Of a DNA stretch of 64,000 nt, positions 40,987 through 50,312 are shown in pieces. Source of the DNA: Streptomyces sp. NBC_00554 (GTDB taxonomy: Bacteria; Actinomycetota; Actinomycetes; Streptomycetales; Streptomycetaceae); NCBI RefSeq assembly GCF_041431135.1, contig NZ_CP107799.1:8246001-8310000 (forward strand), written 5' to 3'. The position numbers and the translations under genes were made by a program. The notes beneath the pieces are model-generated. The model had not been told where the DNA came from, did no database searches, and saw only the letters and a list, made by a program, of their open reading frames with translations. Every line of letters begins with the position of its first letter. Position 1 is the stretch's first letter.

Positions 40987-41036
40987 TAGGGTGACCTGCT
41001 CGGGGCCCACTGCCGGACGAGAGGTGGGGTACGGGG

Positions 41037-42260
41037 ATGAGTGTCGGCACGAGCGGTGCGCAGAAAGCGCCGCGAGCACGGGACGTGCGCGGTACGCCCG
41101 CGTCCCGGCGCGGTGACGCCGCCGAACTCGGAGCCGACCGGGAAGCCGAACCGGGAGCCGAACTGGCAGCAGGCCCCGGATCCGGTCTCGGCATCGACCC
41201 CGACGACCTCCCCGACGGACTGGTCGTGGCCGACGAGCGCGGCCGCGTGATCTGCTTCAACGCCGCCGCCGCCCGCATCGCGGCCGTGTCCGCCGCCGAC
41301 GCCCTCGGACGCCCGCTCGAATGGGCCCTCCCGTTGGAGGACCTGGAGGGCCGCAGGTGGTGGCAGCTGACCGACCCGTACGGCGGTCTCGCCATCCGTG
41401 TCGGACAGCCCGAGCGGAATCTGCTGCTTCCCGGCGGGCGCGAGGTGCTCGTCTCCGCGAGGTACGTGCGCACGCACCCCACCGGGCCCATCCGCCGTGT
41501 CGTCGTCTCCCTGCGGGACACCGAGGCCCGTCGCCGCACCGAGCGCAGCCACGCCGAGCTGATCGCCACCGTCGCCCATGAACTGCGCTCGCCGCTCACC
41601 TCCGTCAAGGGCTTCACGGCCACCCTGCTGGCCAAGTGGGAACGCTTCACCGACGACCAGAAGAAACTCATGCTGGAGACCGTCGACGCCGACGCCGACC
41701 GGGTCACCCGGCTCATCGCCGAGCTCCTCGACATCTCACGGATCGACTCCGGCCGGCTCGAAGTGCGCCGCCAGCCCGTCGACATGGGCGCCGCCGTCGG
41801 CCGCCACATCCAGGCCTACGTCGCCTCCGGCCAGTCGGCCGACCGCTTCCTGGTGCGCATCGAGCATCCGCTGCCCGCCCTGTGGGCCGACCCCGACAAG
41901 GTCGACCAGGTGCTCAGCAACCTGATCGAAAATGCGGTGCGCCACGGCGAGGGAACCGTCACCATCGAGGTCACGCCCTCGGCGTCCCCGCGAGAGCGGG
42001 AGGACCGGGAAGACGCGGCGAACGCCGCGACGTCGGTCACCGTGAGCGACGAGGGCACCGGCATCCCGGAGGAGTCCATGAACCGCGTCTTCACCCGCTT
42101 CTGGCGGGGCAGCAAGCGCGGCGGGACGGGCCTCGGGCTCTACATCGTCAAGGGCATCGTCGAGGCCCACGGCGGCACCATCACGGTCGGCCGCGCCCCC
42201 GGCGGCGGCGCCGAGTTCCGATTTACGTTGCCCGTGGGCACCCCGGCGTATCTGCTCTGA
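41037..42260 (+). CDS. PAS-domain sensor histidine kinase (orphan)
   Basis: 407 aa, no membrane helix. A PAS domain (about 55-165) with LPDGLVVADERGRVICFNAAAARI is followed by HisKA with H-box ATVAHELRSPLTSVKGF, N-box NLIENAVRHGEG, G1 VSDEGTGIP and G2 GGTGLGLYIVKGIVEAHGG. The N-terminal 50 residues are disordered. No response regulator lies beside it, so its partner is elsewhere. Inferred: cytosolic sensor; ligand unknown. Confidence 0.92.
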   Translation: MSVGTSGAQKAPRARDVRGTPASRRGDAAELGADREAEPGAELAAGPGSGLGIDPDDLPDGLVVADERGRVICFNAAAARIAAVSAADALGRPLEWALPLEDLEGRRWWQLTDPYGGLAIRVGQPERNLLLPGGREVLVSARYVRTHPTGPIRRVVVSLRDTEARRRTERSHAELIATVAHELRSPLTSVKGFTATLLAKWERFTDDQKKLMLETVDADADRVTRLIAELLDISRIDSGRLEVRRQPVDMGAAVGRHIQAYVASGQSADRFLVRIEHPLPALWADPDKVDQVLSNLIENAVRHGEGTVTIEVTPSASPREREDREDAANAATSVTVSDEGTGIPEESMNRVFTRFWRGSKRGGTGLGLYIVKGIVEAHGGTITVGRAPGGGAEFRFTLPVGTPAYLL

Positions 42261-42406
42261 CGCCGAAGAGGCCCCACGGGCGCATTCACCCACCTCACCC
42301 CCGTTAGACTCGGCCTTTGGCACCTTTGCGTCCCCGTTTCAGGGACAAGGCGTCCCCCGAGTCGGGACGGGGACCATCCGCCAGCCAACCGGAAGCACGG
42401 GAAGAG

Positions 42407-43531
42407 ATGTCGGCACCGAATAAGTCGTACGACCCAGTAGAGGTCGAGGCCTTGAAACCGGAAGAGATCGAGCGCATGCGGGACGAGGCGCTCGCCGCCT
42501 TCGCGGCCGCCGGTGACCTCGACGCGCTCCAGGAGGCCAAGGTCGCCCACACCGGCGGCACCTCCCCGCTGGCCCTCGCCAACCGCGAGATCGGCGCCCT
42601 GCCCCCGCACGCCAAGGCCGCCGCCGGCAAGCTCGTCGGCCAGGCCCGCGGCGCGGTGAACAAGGCCCTCGCCACCCGCCAGGCCGAGCTGGAGGCCGAT
42701 CGCGACGCCCGTGTGCTGGTCGAGGAGGCGGTGGACGTCACACTGCCGTACGACCGCGTACCGGCCGGCGCCCGGCACCCGCTGACCACGCTTTCGGAGC
42801 GCATCGAGGACGTCTTCGTGGCCATGGGCTACGAGGTCGCCGAGGGCCCCGAGGTCGAGGCCGAGTGGTTCAACTTCGACGCCCTGAACATCGGCCCGGA
42901 CCACCCGGCGCGCGGTATGCAGGACACCTTCTTCGTGCAGGGCCCCAAGGGCCACGAAGAGGAGTCGAACATCGTCCTGCGGACCCACACCTCGCCGGTG
43001 CAGATCCGCTCGATGCTCGACCGCGAGCCGCCCGTCTACGTGATCTGCCCGGGCCGCGTCTACCGCTCCGACGAGCTGGACGCCACGCACACCCCCGTCT
43101 TCATGCAGGTCGAGCTGCTCGCCATCGACGAGGGCCTGACCATGGCCGACCTCAAGGGCACCCTCGACCACATGGTCCAGGCGCTCTTCGGCCCGGACAT
43201 GAAGACCCGGCTGCGCCCGAACTTCTTCCCGTTCACCGAGCCGTCCGCCGAGATGGACATGGTGTGCTACGTCTGCCGCGGCGAGTCCGTCGGCAACCCC
43301 GACCGGCCCTGCCGCACCTGCTCCTCCGAGGGCTGGATCGAGCTCGGCGGCTGCGGGATGGTCAACCCCCGCGTGCTGGTCGCCGCGGGCGTCGACCCCG
43401 AGAAGTACAGCGGATTCGCCTTCGGGTTCGGCATCGAGCGGATGCTGATGTTCCGCCACAACGTCGATGACATGCGAGACATGGTCGAGGGTGACGTCCG
43501 GTTCACCCGGCCGTTCGGGATGGAGATCTGA
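42407..43531 (+). CDS. pheS: phenylalanyl-tRNA synthetase alpha subunit
   Basis: 374 aa. N-terminal coiled-coil tRNA-binding region (residues 10-95), motif 2 region ICPGRVYRSDELDATHTPVFMQVE, then motif 3 GFAFGFGIERMLMF. Five cysteines cluster in CYVCRGES/CRTCSSEGW/GGCGM, usual for many bacterial PheS. ATG at 42407 chosen from the GGGAAGAG site. The stop overlaps the pheT start by one base. No T-box seen upstream. Confidence 0.97.
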   Translation: MSAPNKSYDPVEVEALKPEEIERMRDEALAAFAAAGDLDALQEAKVAHTGGTSPLALANREIGALPPHAKAAAGKLVGQARGAVNKALATRQAELEADRDARVLVEEAVDVTLPYDRVPAGARHPLTTLSERIEDVFVAMGYEVAEGPEVEAEWFNFDALNIGPDHPARGMQDTFFVQGPKGHEEESNIVLRTHTSPVQIRSMLDREPPVYVICPGRVYRSDELDATHTPVFMQVELLAIDEGLTMADLKGTLDHMVQALFGPDMKTRLRPNFFPFTEPSAEMDMVCYVCRGESVGNPDRPCRTCSSEGWIELGGCGMVNPRVLVAAGVDPEKYSGFAFGFGIERMLMFRHNVDDMRDMVEGDVRFTRPFGMEI

Positions 43532-46044
43532 TGCGGGTCCCGCTTTCTTGGCTGCGGGAGTACGTCGACCTGCCGGCGACGGAGACCGGGCGCGACGTCC
43601 AGGCCAAGCTCATTTCGGCAGGCCTCGAGGTCGAGACCGTCGAGCAGCTCGGCGCGGGTCTCAAGGGCCCCCTCGTCGTCGGCCAGGTACTGACCATCGA
43701 GGAGCTGGAGGGCTTCAAGAAGCCCATCCGCTTCTGCACCGTCGACGTCGGCCAGGCCAATGGCACGGGTGAGCCGCAGGAGATCGTCTGTGGCGCCCGC
43801 AACTTCGCCGTCGGCGACAAGGTCGTCGTGGTCCTCCCGGGCGCCGTGCTGCCCGGCGACTTCGCGATCGCCGCGCGCAAGACGTACGGCAAGACCTCGC
43901 ACGGCATGATCTGCTCCGGCGAGGAGCTGGGCATGGGCGACGACGGTTCGCACGGCATCATCGTGCTGCCGCCCGAGCACGAGGTCGGAACCGACGCCAT
44001 CGAGCTCCTTGAGCTCGTGGACGAGGTCCTCGACATCGCCGTCACCGCCAACCGCGGCGACTGCCTGTCGATGCGCGGCATCGCCCGCGAGATGGCCATC
44101 GCGTACGGGCTGCCGCTGCGCGACCCGGCGCTCCTGGACGTCCCCGCCCCGAACGCGTTCGGCTACCCCGTGCAGGTCTCCGAGCCGACCGGCTGCGACC
44201 GCTTCACGGCGCGCACCGTCACGGGCCTCTCCAACGAGGCGCGCTCCCCGATCTGGCTGCAGCGCAGGCTGCAGAAGGCCGGGATGCGCCCCATCTCGCT
44301 CGCCGTCGACGTCACGAACTACGTGATGCTGGAGGTCGGCCAGCCCCTGCACGCGTACGACCGCTCCCTCATCCAGGGCACGATCGGCGTGCGCCGGGCG
44401 GAGCAGGGCGAGAAGCTCACCACGCTCGACGGCGCGAAGCGTGTCCTCGACGCCGAGGACCTGGTGATCACCGACGACCGCGGTCCCATCGGTCTCGCGG
44501 GCGTGATGGGAGGCGCCAACACGGAGATCGCCGACCATGACGACGCCGAGCGTGCCACCAACGATGTCGTGATCGAGGCCGCGCACTTCGACCCGGTCTC
44601 CATCGCCCGCACCGCCCGCCGTCACAAGCTGGGTTCCGAGGCGTCCAAGCGCTTCGAGCGCGGCGTCGACCCCGAGGCCGCGTCCGCCGCCGCCCAGCGC
44701 ACTGTCGACCTCCTGGTCCTCCTCGCGGGCGGCACCGCCGACGCGGGAGTCACCGAGGTCATCGCCCCGTCCGCGCCGCACACCATCACCACTCCGGCGA
44801 ACCACCCGGACAAGGTGGCCGGTGTCGACTACGGGCGCGAGACCGTCGTACGCCGTCTCCAGCAGGTCGGCTGCGACGTCTACGGGCAGGACGAGCTGAT
44901 CGTCACCGTGCCGTCCTGGCGGCCGGACCTCGCGGCGCCGAACGACCTCGCGGAGGAGGTCATCCGTCTCGAGGGCTACGAGAACCTGCCCTCCACGCTG
45001 CCCAGGCCCCCCGCGGGCCGCGGCCTGACCGAGCGCCAGCGGCTGCACCGCCGTGTCGGCCGCGCCCTGGCCGGGGCCGGTTATGTCGAGGCGCTGAGCT
45101 ACCCGTTCGTCAGCGAGGGCGTCTTCGACCAGCTCGGCCTGGCGGCGGACGACCCGAACCGCCGGGTGGTCAAGCTGGTCAACCCGCTCTCCGACGAGGA
45201 GCCCGCCCTTCGTACGTCGCTGCTGCCGGGGCTGCTCGCTGCGCTGCGCCGCAACGACGGCCGGGGCTCGCACGACCTCGCGCTGTTCGAGACCGGCCTG
45301 GTCTTCCACCCGCGTGAGGAACAGCGTGTCGCCGTGCGGCTGCCCGTCGACCGCCGTCCCACCGACGAGGAGATCGCGGCGCTGACCGCCGTCCTTCCCG
45401 TCCAGCCCCGGCACGTGGGTGTGGTGCTCGCCGGTGCCCGTGAGCAGGCGGGCTGGTGGGGCAAGGGCCGCCCGGCCGACTGGGCCGACGCGGTCCAGGC
45501 CGCGCGGACCGTCGCCGGTGAGGCGGGCGTCGAACTGATCGTCCGCCAGGGCCAGTACGGACCCTGGCACCCGGGCCGCTGCGCCGAGCTCGCCGTGCTG
45601 ATCGACGGGGAGGAGCAGATCGTCGGGCACGCGGGCGAGCTGCACCCGCGTGTGCTGAAGGCGCTGAACCTGCCCGCACGCACCAGCGCGATGGAGCTCA
45701 ACCTCGACCGCCTGGAGCAGGCCGGCACCGGTGCCCTGCAGGCCCCGCGGATCTCCGGATTCCCGGTCGCCACGCAGGACGTCGCCCTGGTCGTCGACGA
45801 GTCGGTCCACCACGCGGACGTCGAGGCGGCGCTGCGCGAGGGCGCGGGCCAACTCCTCGAGTCCATCCGGCTGTTCGACGTCTACGAGAACAGCGAGCAG
45901 CTCGGCGAGGGCAAGAAGTCCCTGGCGTACGCGTTGCGGTTCCGTGCCGCCGACCGCACCCTGACCGTCGACGAGGCCTCCGAGGCTCGCGACGCGGCGG
46001 TGGCCCTCGCGGGCGAGCGGACCGGGGCGGTGTTGCGGAGCTAG
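43531..46044 (+). CDS. pheT: phenylalanyl-tRNA synthetase beta subunit
   Basis: 837 aa, full length. N-terminal MRVPLSWLREYVDLP, the EMAP/OB tRNA-binding domain (about 40-155, ending GMICSGEELGMGDD), B3/4 editing domain (LSNEARSPIWLQRRLQKAGMRPI and DGPI-GLAGVMGG-type words), B5, the catalytic-like core, and the C-terminal FDX-ACB domain (ISGFPVATQDVALVVDE). Forms the alpha2-beta2 enzyme with PheS; edits mischarged tyrosine. Followed by a repeat-derived terminator. Confidence 0.97.
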   Translation: MRVPLSWLREYVDLPATETGRDVQAKLISAGLEVETVEQLGAGLKGPLVVGQVLTIEELEGFKKPIRFCTVDVGQANGTGEPQEIVCGARNFAVGDKVVVVLPGAVLPGDFAIAARKTYGKTSHGMICSGEELGMGDDGSHGIIVLPPEHEVGTDAIELLELVDEVLDIAVTANRGDCLSMRGIAREMAIAYGLPLRDPALLDVPAPNAFGYPVQVSEPTGCDRFTARTVTGLSNEARSPIWLQRRLQKAGMRPISLAVDVTNYVMLEVGQPLHAYDRSLIQGTIGVRRAEQGEKLTTLDGAKRVLDAEDLVITDDRGPIGLAGVMGGANTEIADHDDAERATNDVVIEAAHFDPVSIARTARRHKLGSEASKRFERGVDPEAASAAAQRTVDLLVLLAGGTADAGVTEVIAPSAPHTITTPANHPDKVAGVDYGRETVVRRLQQVGCDVYGQDELIVTVPSWRPDLAAPNDLAEEVIRLEGYENLPSTLPRPPAGRGLTERQRLHRRVGRALAGAGYVEALSYPFVSEGVFDQLGLAADDPNRRVVKLVNPLSDEEPALRTSLLPGLLAALRRNDGRGSHDLALFETGLVFHPREEQRVAVRLPVDRRPTDEEIAALTAVLPVQPRHVGVVLAGAREQAGWWGKGRPADWADAVQAARTVAGEAGVELIVRQGQYGPWHPGRCAELAVLIDGEEQIVGHAGELHPRVLKALNLPARTSAMELNLDRLEQAGTGALQAPRISGFPVATQDVALVVDESVHHADVEAALREGAGQLLESIRLFDVYENSEQLGEGKKSLAYALRFRAADRTLTVDEASEARDAAVALAGERTGAVLRS

Positions 46045-46066
46045 CTCCGCCGGGCCCACCAGTACC

Positions 46067-46147
46067 GGGGAACTGCGCGTCATCTGTCGGCCGCGGCACG
46101 TACGTGGCTGATCGCGCAGTTCCCCGCGCCCCTTTCAGGGGCGCTTT
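46067..46147 (+). repeat. family A repeat (copy 3) acting as pheST terminator
   Basis: An inverted pair of GGGGAACTGCGCG (46067-46079, 46113-46125) forms a 13-bp stem; immediately after comes GCGCCCCT-TTC-AGGGGCGC followed by TTT (46126-46147), a textbook intrinsic terminator built from the same repeat family. Confidence 0.85.
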
Positions 46148-46310
46148 CCCCCTGCGCTCACCTGCATAAATGCATGTGTCCGAAGACTCCTCACTCATTC
46201 GGGTGACAAGTCCGGGCGATCTGGCCCGATCGGGGCATGCGGTCGACAGAATCGGACCGGCCTCGCGGAGGCCGTCTGCGCTGTCAGGGCCTATTGGGGG
46301 GCCAATCGGC

Positions 46311-47513
46311 ATGATCCGTATCAAGGCTGGTGGGGCACCCTGCAGGGCAACGCCCCGTACGCATGCGCGGGTGTTGGCCCGGGCGGTGCGCGGAGCAAGA
46401 CGGCGGCCGGTGCGGAGGCGTGGCCTCCGGATCGGTCTGGGCCGGGCGGTCCGGCGGGCCGACCGGAAGCCGCTGCGGCGGGCGCTGAGCCTGGGGCTGC
46501 CCACCGTCTGGGGCGCGATGGCGATCACGTACAAGCTGGCCTGTCCGCTCGCGCAGCAGAACGGGTTCGGTGCCCGGATGGCCACCTGTGCCGTCTTCTT
46601 CGCGGTCGGTACGGGGCTGATACTCCACGTCAGGAAGGCGCTGCTGCGGGAGCTCCGGCAGATCCGGGAGGTCGCGGGCGCCGCCCAGAGCGTGCTGCTG
46701 CGGCCGTTGCCCCCGCGGATCGACGGGCTGAACGTCGCCGCGGCACAGCTCTCCGCGGACCGCGGCGCGAGCGTCGGCGGTGATCTGTACGAGGTGATCG
46801 CCACCGAGCACGGTGTACGGGTCGTCATGGGCGACGTCCGTGGGCACGGTATCGGCGCCATCGGAACCGTCGCCGCCGTCCTCGGCAGCTTTCGTGAGGC
46901 CGTGCACGACGAGCCCGAACTCGGCTGTGTCCTGAGGAGACTTGAGCGGGCGCTGGCCCGGCATCTGCGTGAGCGGGCCCGTGCCGAGCACCCCTCGTCC
47001 GGCCTCGACCCCGACAGCCCGGTCGCCGAGGAGTTCGTCACCCTGCTGCTCCTGGAGATCCGCCGCGACGGCGAGGTGTATGCCCTGAACTGCGGTCATC
47101 CGTGGCCGTATCTGCTGCGCAGCCATGTCGAGCCGGCCGGTGTGCGCGGTCATGTGGTGCGGCTGGCGTTCGGTGAACCCCTGCCCCCGCTCGGGCCGTT
47201 CCCGCTCCCGGCCGAACTTCCCGTCGTGCGCTGCGGTCAACTGCTGCCGGGCGAGGGGCTCTTCCTGCACACCGACGGAGTCGAGGACGCGCGCGACGCA
47301 CAGGGCCGCTTCTTCCCGTTGCCGGCCGCGCTCACCGACGCCGTCCAAGCCCAGCCGGTCTCGCCCCAGTCGGTCCTGAACTCGGTGTTCTCCCAGGTCC
47401 TGAGCCACACGGGCGGGATGCCGACGGACGACATAGCGCTGCTGGTACTACGCAACGACCGCAAACGGTTACCCGCGCAGCTGTCCCACCCGGTGGCCCA
47501 TCAAGTGACGTGA
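46311..47513 (+). CDS. SpoIIE/RsbU-type PP2C phosphatase, membrane-linked, with a TTA codon
   Basis: 400 aa from ATG 46311. A very basic N-terminus and two hydrophobic segments (about 65-110: ALSLGLPTVWGAM, ATCAVFFAVGTGLIL) precede the PP2C_2 domain: SVGGDLYEVI, VVMGDVRGHGIGA, EEFVTLLLLEI, ALNCGHPWPYLL and FLHTDGVEDARD, with the metal-binding Asp residues in place. Known: such phosphatases act on anti-sigma antagonists. Leu387 is TTA (47469-47471), suggesting bldA dependence, though so near the end that a truncated product might work. A longer frame from 46170 exists but lacks a ribosome site. Confidence 0.88.
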   Translation: MIRIKAGGAPCRATPRTHARVLARAVRGARRRPVRRRGLRIGLGRAVRRADRKPLRRALSLGLPTVWGAMAITYKLACPLAQQNGFGARMATCAVFFAVGTGLILHVRKALLRELRQIREVAGAAQSVLLRPLPPRIDGLNVAAAQLSADRGASVGGDLYEVIATEHGVRVVMGDVRGHGIGAIGTVAAVLGSFREAVHDEPELGCVLRRLERALARHLRERARAEHPSSGLDPDSPVAEEFVTLLLLEIRRDGEVYALNCGHPWPYLLRSHVEPAGVRGHVVRLAFGEPLPPLGPFPLPAELPVVRCGQLLPGEGLFLHTDGVEDARDAQGRFFPLPAALTDAVQAQPVSPQSVLNSVFSQVLSHTGGMPTDDIALLVLRNDRKRLPAQLSHPVAHQVT

Positions 47514-47525
47514 GCGCAGGGTTTT

Positions 47526-47590
47526 TAGGGGCGCGGGGAACTGCGCGACAAGCCCCCACGCGCCCGCAGCCGACGAAGCACCCGCAGTGA
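47526..47590 (+). repeat. Streptomyces intergenic repeat, family A (copy 4)
   Basis: AGGGGCGCGGGGAACTGCGC followed by GACAAGCCCCCACGCGCCCG and a CAGCCGACGAAGCACCCGCAG tail. Directly after the phosphatase stop. Confidence 0.75.
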
Positions 47591-47789
47591 CCCGGCGAAA
47601 CCAACGGAGTGTCGCCGTCCGCCCCGCCACGGAGTGTCGGGCAGGCAGCTGGGCGGACGGCGCGGGTGCGGGCCGCCGCACTGTACGAGGGGGAGCCGGC
47701 GGCCCGGCCGGCCTCTTGCGAGGCATTTCAGTCAACCGGCCGGAAACGCTCTGCGACAGCGCGCGTACTGCCCGGATACGAGCACTCCG

Positions 47790-47806
47790 TTCACACCCCG
47801 TGTGAA
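47790..47806. promoter_or_regulatory. palindrome TTCACAC-CCC-GTGTGAA before the HTH-TPR gene
   Basis: Perfect 7-bp arms with a CCC centre, 48 bp upstream of the ATG and overlapping a plausible promoter (TACTCT at 47818-47823). Inferred: operator for the adjacent regulator or another factor. Confidence 0.5.
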
Positions 47807-47853
47807 ACAGGACGCACTACTCTGACGGCACCGAGTCACCCGGGGGGCCTCCC

Positions 47854-49194
47854 ATGCAGCCCAACACTCTGCTCGACGCGATTCTCGACGAGGCCGGCAT
47901 CTCCCATGCGGGGCTCGCCGCTCACGTCAATCAGGCGGGGCGAGCGCGCGGTCTTGCGCTCAGGTACGAACACACCGCCGTGGCGCGGTGGTTGAAGGGG
48001 CAGCGCCCGCGCGGCCAGGTGCCCGACCTGATCTGTGAAGTGCTCGCCGGGAGACTCCACCGGCCCGTCACGCTCGACGACATCGGTCTCGGCGTACCCG
48101 GTGAACCGTCGACCCCGCACGGCACCACGCTCTCCGGTTTCGTCGAGCGGGCCACCGCGCTGTGGCGCTCCGACGAACAGCAGCGCCCGCACATCCTCGG
48201 CGCGCCGGCCGTCACCGGCACACCCGCCGTGATGCCCGTGTGGGAGTGGGAGAACCCGCCCGAGGACGTGGACGTCTCACGCGGCGGACGCCACCAGGTG
48301 AGCATGGCCGACATCGAGATGCTCCGCGCGGCCCGCGCCCACTACGAGCAGATGTACCGCAAGGCGGGCGGCATCGCGACCCGCACCCGAATCGTCGGCT
48401 TCCTCAACTCCGAGACGGCGCCGCTGCTGCGCGGCAGCTACACCGACGCCACCGGACGCCAACTCCACCGCGCGACCGGCGGATTGGTGGCCATCGCGGG
48501 TATCTGCGCCTACGACTCCGACGCGCACGGACTCGCCCAGCGCTACTTCCACCAGGCACTGCGCCTGGCAAAGGCCAGCGGGGACAGGGGACTTGGCGCG
48601 TACGTCATAGCCCTCCTGGTCAACCAGTCGCTGTTCATGCGTGAGCACCGGCAGGCCGTCGCCTTCGCCGAGGCCGCGCTGCGCGCCGCCGGGCGGCAGA
48701 TCACTCCGGCGCTCGCCTCCGACCTCTACGCGATGCAGGCCAAGGCGTACGCGCACCTCGGCGACGGCAGCAGCGCACTGTCGTGCATCCGGCGTGCCGA
48801 GCAGGCCGCCGACCGCATCCGGCGCGGTTACGAGCCCGACGAGACCGGCTATGTCCAACCGGGCCTGGTCAACGTGCAGGTGGCGGAGGCACTGCTCAGC
48901 CTCGGCGACCTGATGGCGGCGGACGAGCACGCCGTGGCCGCCGTCGACAATCCGGCCCACGACCGAGGACGGGTGCACCGGCTCGCCGTGCTCAGCCAGA
49001 TCGAACTGCGCCAGGGCAACGCCGACAAGGCGGTCGCCACCGCACTTCAAATGGCCGAACAGGCACGGGGGATGGAGTCCCAGCGGCTGCGTGACAGACT
49101 TCGCGCGGTACGCGAACACCTGGTGGCCAGCGGGTGCGCGGGCACCTCCGAGGCTGCCGAACTCATCGACGGCGCACTGCGCGTACCGCTGTAG
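47854..49194 (+). CDS. HTH-TPR transcriptional regulator (NsdA/NsdB-like)
   Basis: 446 aa. An N-terminal HTH-like region (AILDEAGISHAGLAAHVNQAGRARGLALRYEHTAVARWLKG, abbreviated to the words ISHAGLAAHVN and HTAVARWLKG) precedes a long tetratricopeptide-like helical array (about 180-430): AQRYFHQALRLAKASGD, AVAFAEAALRAAG, DLYAMQAKAYAHLGD. Known: Streptomyces proteins with this layout (NsdA-type) act as developmental or antibiotic regulators. The start sits after GGGGGGCC. The NUDIX gene follows 98 bp later. Confidence 0.8.
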   Translation: MQPNTLLDAILDEAGISHAGLAAHVNQAGRARGLALRYEHTAVARWLKGQRPRGQVPDLICEVLAGRLHRPVTLDDIGLGVPGEPSTPHGTTLSGFVERATALWRSDEQQRPHILGAPAVTGTPAVMPVWEWENPPEDVDVSRGGRHQVSMADIEMLRAARAHYEQMYRKAGGIATRTRIVGFLNSETAPLLRGSYTDATGRQLHRATGGLVAIAGICAYDSDAHGLAQRYFHQALRLAKASGDRGLGAYVIALLVNQSLFMREHRQAVAFAEAALRAAGRQITPALASDLYAMQAKAYAHLGDGSSALSCIRRAEQAADRIRRGYEPDETGYVQPGLVNVQVAEALLSLGDLMAADEHAVAAVDNPAHDRGRVHRLAVLSQIELRQGNADKAVATALQMAEQARGMESQRLRDRLRAVREHLVASGCAGTSEAAELIDGALRVPL

Positions 49195-49292
49195 AACACC
49201 GAACCCGTCCAGCACTGTGCGCCGCTGTGCGCCTGCTGTCAGGAGGCTCCTACTGCCATATTGCCATCTACTCGGCGGAAGGTGGCAGAACC

Positions 49293-49838
49293 GTGCAGTG
49301 GACGAAACAGAACGAACAAACTGTGTACGCAAATCGCTGGTTCACCGTCAATCTCGCAGATGTGGAGCTGCCGGACGGCCGGCACCTGGATCACTTCCTG
49401 ATACGGCTGCGGCCCGTGGCCGTGGCCACCGTGGTGAACGCGGCCAACGAGGTGCTGCTCCTGTGGCGGCACCGCTTCATCACCGACAGCTGGGGATGGG
49501 AGCTCGCGGCGGGCGTCGTCGAGGACGGCGAGGACATCGCCGTCGCGGCGGCCCGCGAACTGGAGGAGGAGACCGGCTGGCGACCAGGACCCCTGCGCCA
49601 TCTGATGAGCGTCGAGCCCTCCAACGGGCTCACCGACGCCCGGCACCACATCTTCTGGGCCGATGAAGGCGCGTACATCGGACACCCCGTGGACGACTTC
49701 GAGTCCGACCGTCGGGAATGGGTTCCCCTCAAGCTCGTCCCCGACATGGTCGCCCGCGGCGAGGTCCCGGCCGCCAACATGGCTGCCGCACTGCTCCTTC
49801 TGCACCATCTCAGGCTCGGGCAGGACGCGTTGCCCTGA
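49293..49838 (+). CDS. NUDIX hydrolase
   Basis: 181 aa, GTG start after AAGGTGG. The Nudix box is intact: GVVEDGEDIAVAAARELEEETGW (GX5EX7REUXEEXGU). N-terminal strand region VYANRWFTVNLADVELPDG is like ADP-ribose/ADP-sugar pyrophosphatases. Known: cleaves nucleoside diphosphate derivatives; exact substrate unknown. Two TGCCAT words precede it (49253, 49261). Likely own promoter between it and the TPR regulator. Confidence 0.9.
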   Translation: MQWTKQNEQTVYANRWFTVNLADVELPDGRHLDHFLIRLRPVAVATVVNAANEVLLLWRHRFITDSWGWELAAGVVEDGEDIAVAAARELEEETGWRPGPLRHLMSVEPSNGLTDARHHIFWADEGAYIGHPVDDFESDRREWVPLKLVPDMVARGEVPAANMAAALLLLHHLRLGQDALP

Positions 49839-49865
49839 TCCACCCCCCACGCGGCGTCCAGGGAC

Positions 49866-50123
49866 CTAGTGGCCCAGAGCCTGCCAGACCGCCACGGCCA
49901 CCGCGCCCACGGCCGCGACAGCGGCGAGGGTGGGCAGGGGCCAGCGGGTGTGTTCGAGGGCGACGACCCGTGCGCTCAGGTCGTCGAGATCCTTGGCGGT
50001 CTGGTCGTCGCGCTGAGTGAGCAGTGCCAGTCCGCCCTCGATGCGGGTGAGGCCCACTTCGATGGACCGGCGTAACTCTGCGAGTTCCCTTGGTGCCACG
50101 GGATGCTCGGGGTCGGCGGTCAC
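49866..50123 (-). CDS. small coiled-coil protein with C-terminal membrane helix
   Basis: 85 aa from GTG 50123 (GGAAAGGAG upstream). A helical, heptad-rich part (LAELRRSIEVGLTRIEGGLALL, key words SIEVGL and DLDDLSARVVALE) is followed by a hydrophobic segment at the end, LAAVAAVGAVAVAVWQAL. Layout resembles small holin-like or haemolysin XhlA-type proteins, but no family can be claimed. Confidence 0.7.
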   Translation of the reverse strand: MTADPEHPVAPRELAELRRSIEVGLTRIEGGLALLTQRDDQTAKDLDDLSARVVALEHTRWPLPTLAAVAAVGAVAVAVWQALGH

Positions 50124-50251
50124 GAGTCCGCTCCTTTCCGTAGTCGTCTCGTCTTTTACATGCGCACGGAAAGTCAACTCGCCTGGTGGGCGCAAGGGGA
50201 GCGTGTGCGAGGGGCATATGCGGGCCCGGCGCGCACACGGTGTGTGAATGG

Positions 50252-50287
50252 CGCGGGCCCGGCACCCCCATGGGTGCCGGGCCCGCG
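50252..50287 (-). terminator. perfect hairpin terminator
   Basis: 16-bp perfect stem CGCGGGCCCGGCACCC / GGGTGCCGGGCCCGCG with a CCAT loop, 25 bp after the dehydrogenase stop on the minus strand. Likely ends that transcript. Confidence 0.9.
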
Positions 50288-50312
50288 TGAGCCTGCGTTT
50301 TACCGTGCGTAA

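Larger units (their letters stand above)
47514..47853. other. 340-bp intergenic region: family A repeat and a promoter-proximal palindrome
   Basis: After the phosphatase comes the repeat (47526-47590). Then a short direct repeat ACGGAGTGTCG (about 47605 and 47630), and at 47790-47806 a perfect palindrome close to the HTH-TPR gene. No gene seen. Confidence 0.5.

Noticed and set aside
42261..42406. T-box or tRNA-like leader before pheS
   Set aside because: No T-box core sequence or matching specifier structure seen; pheST in actinobacteria is normally without it.
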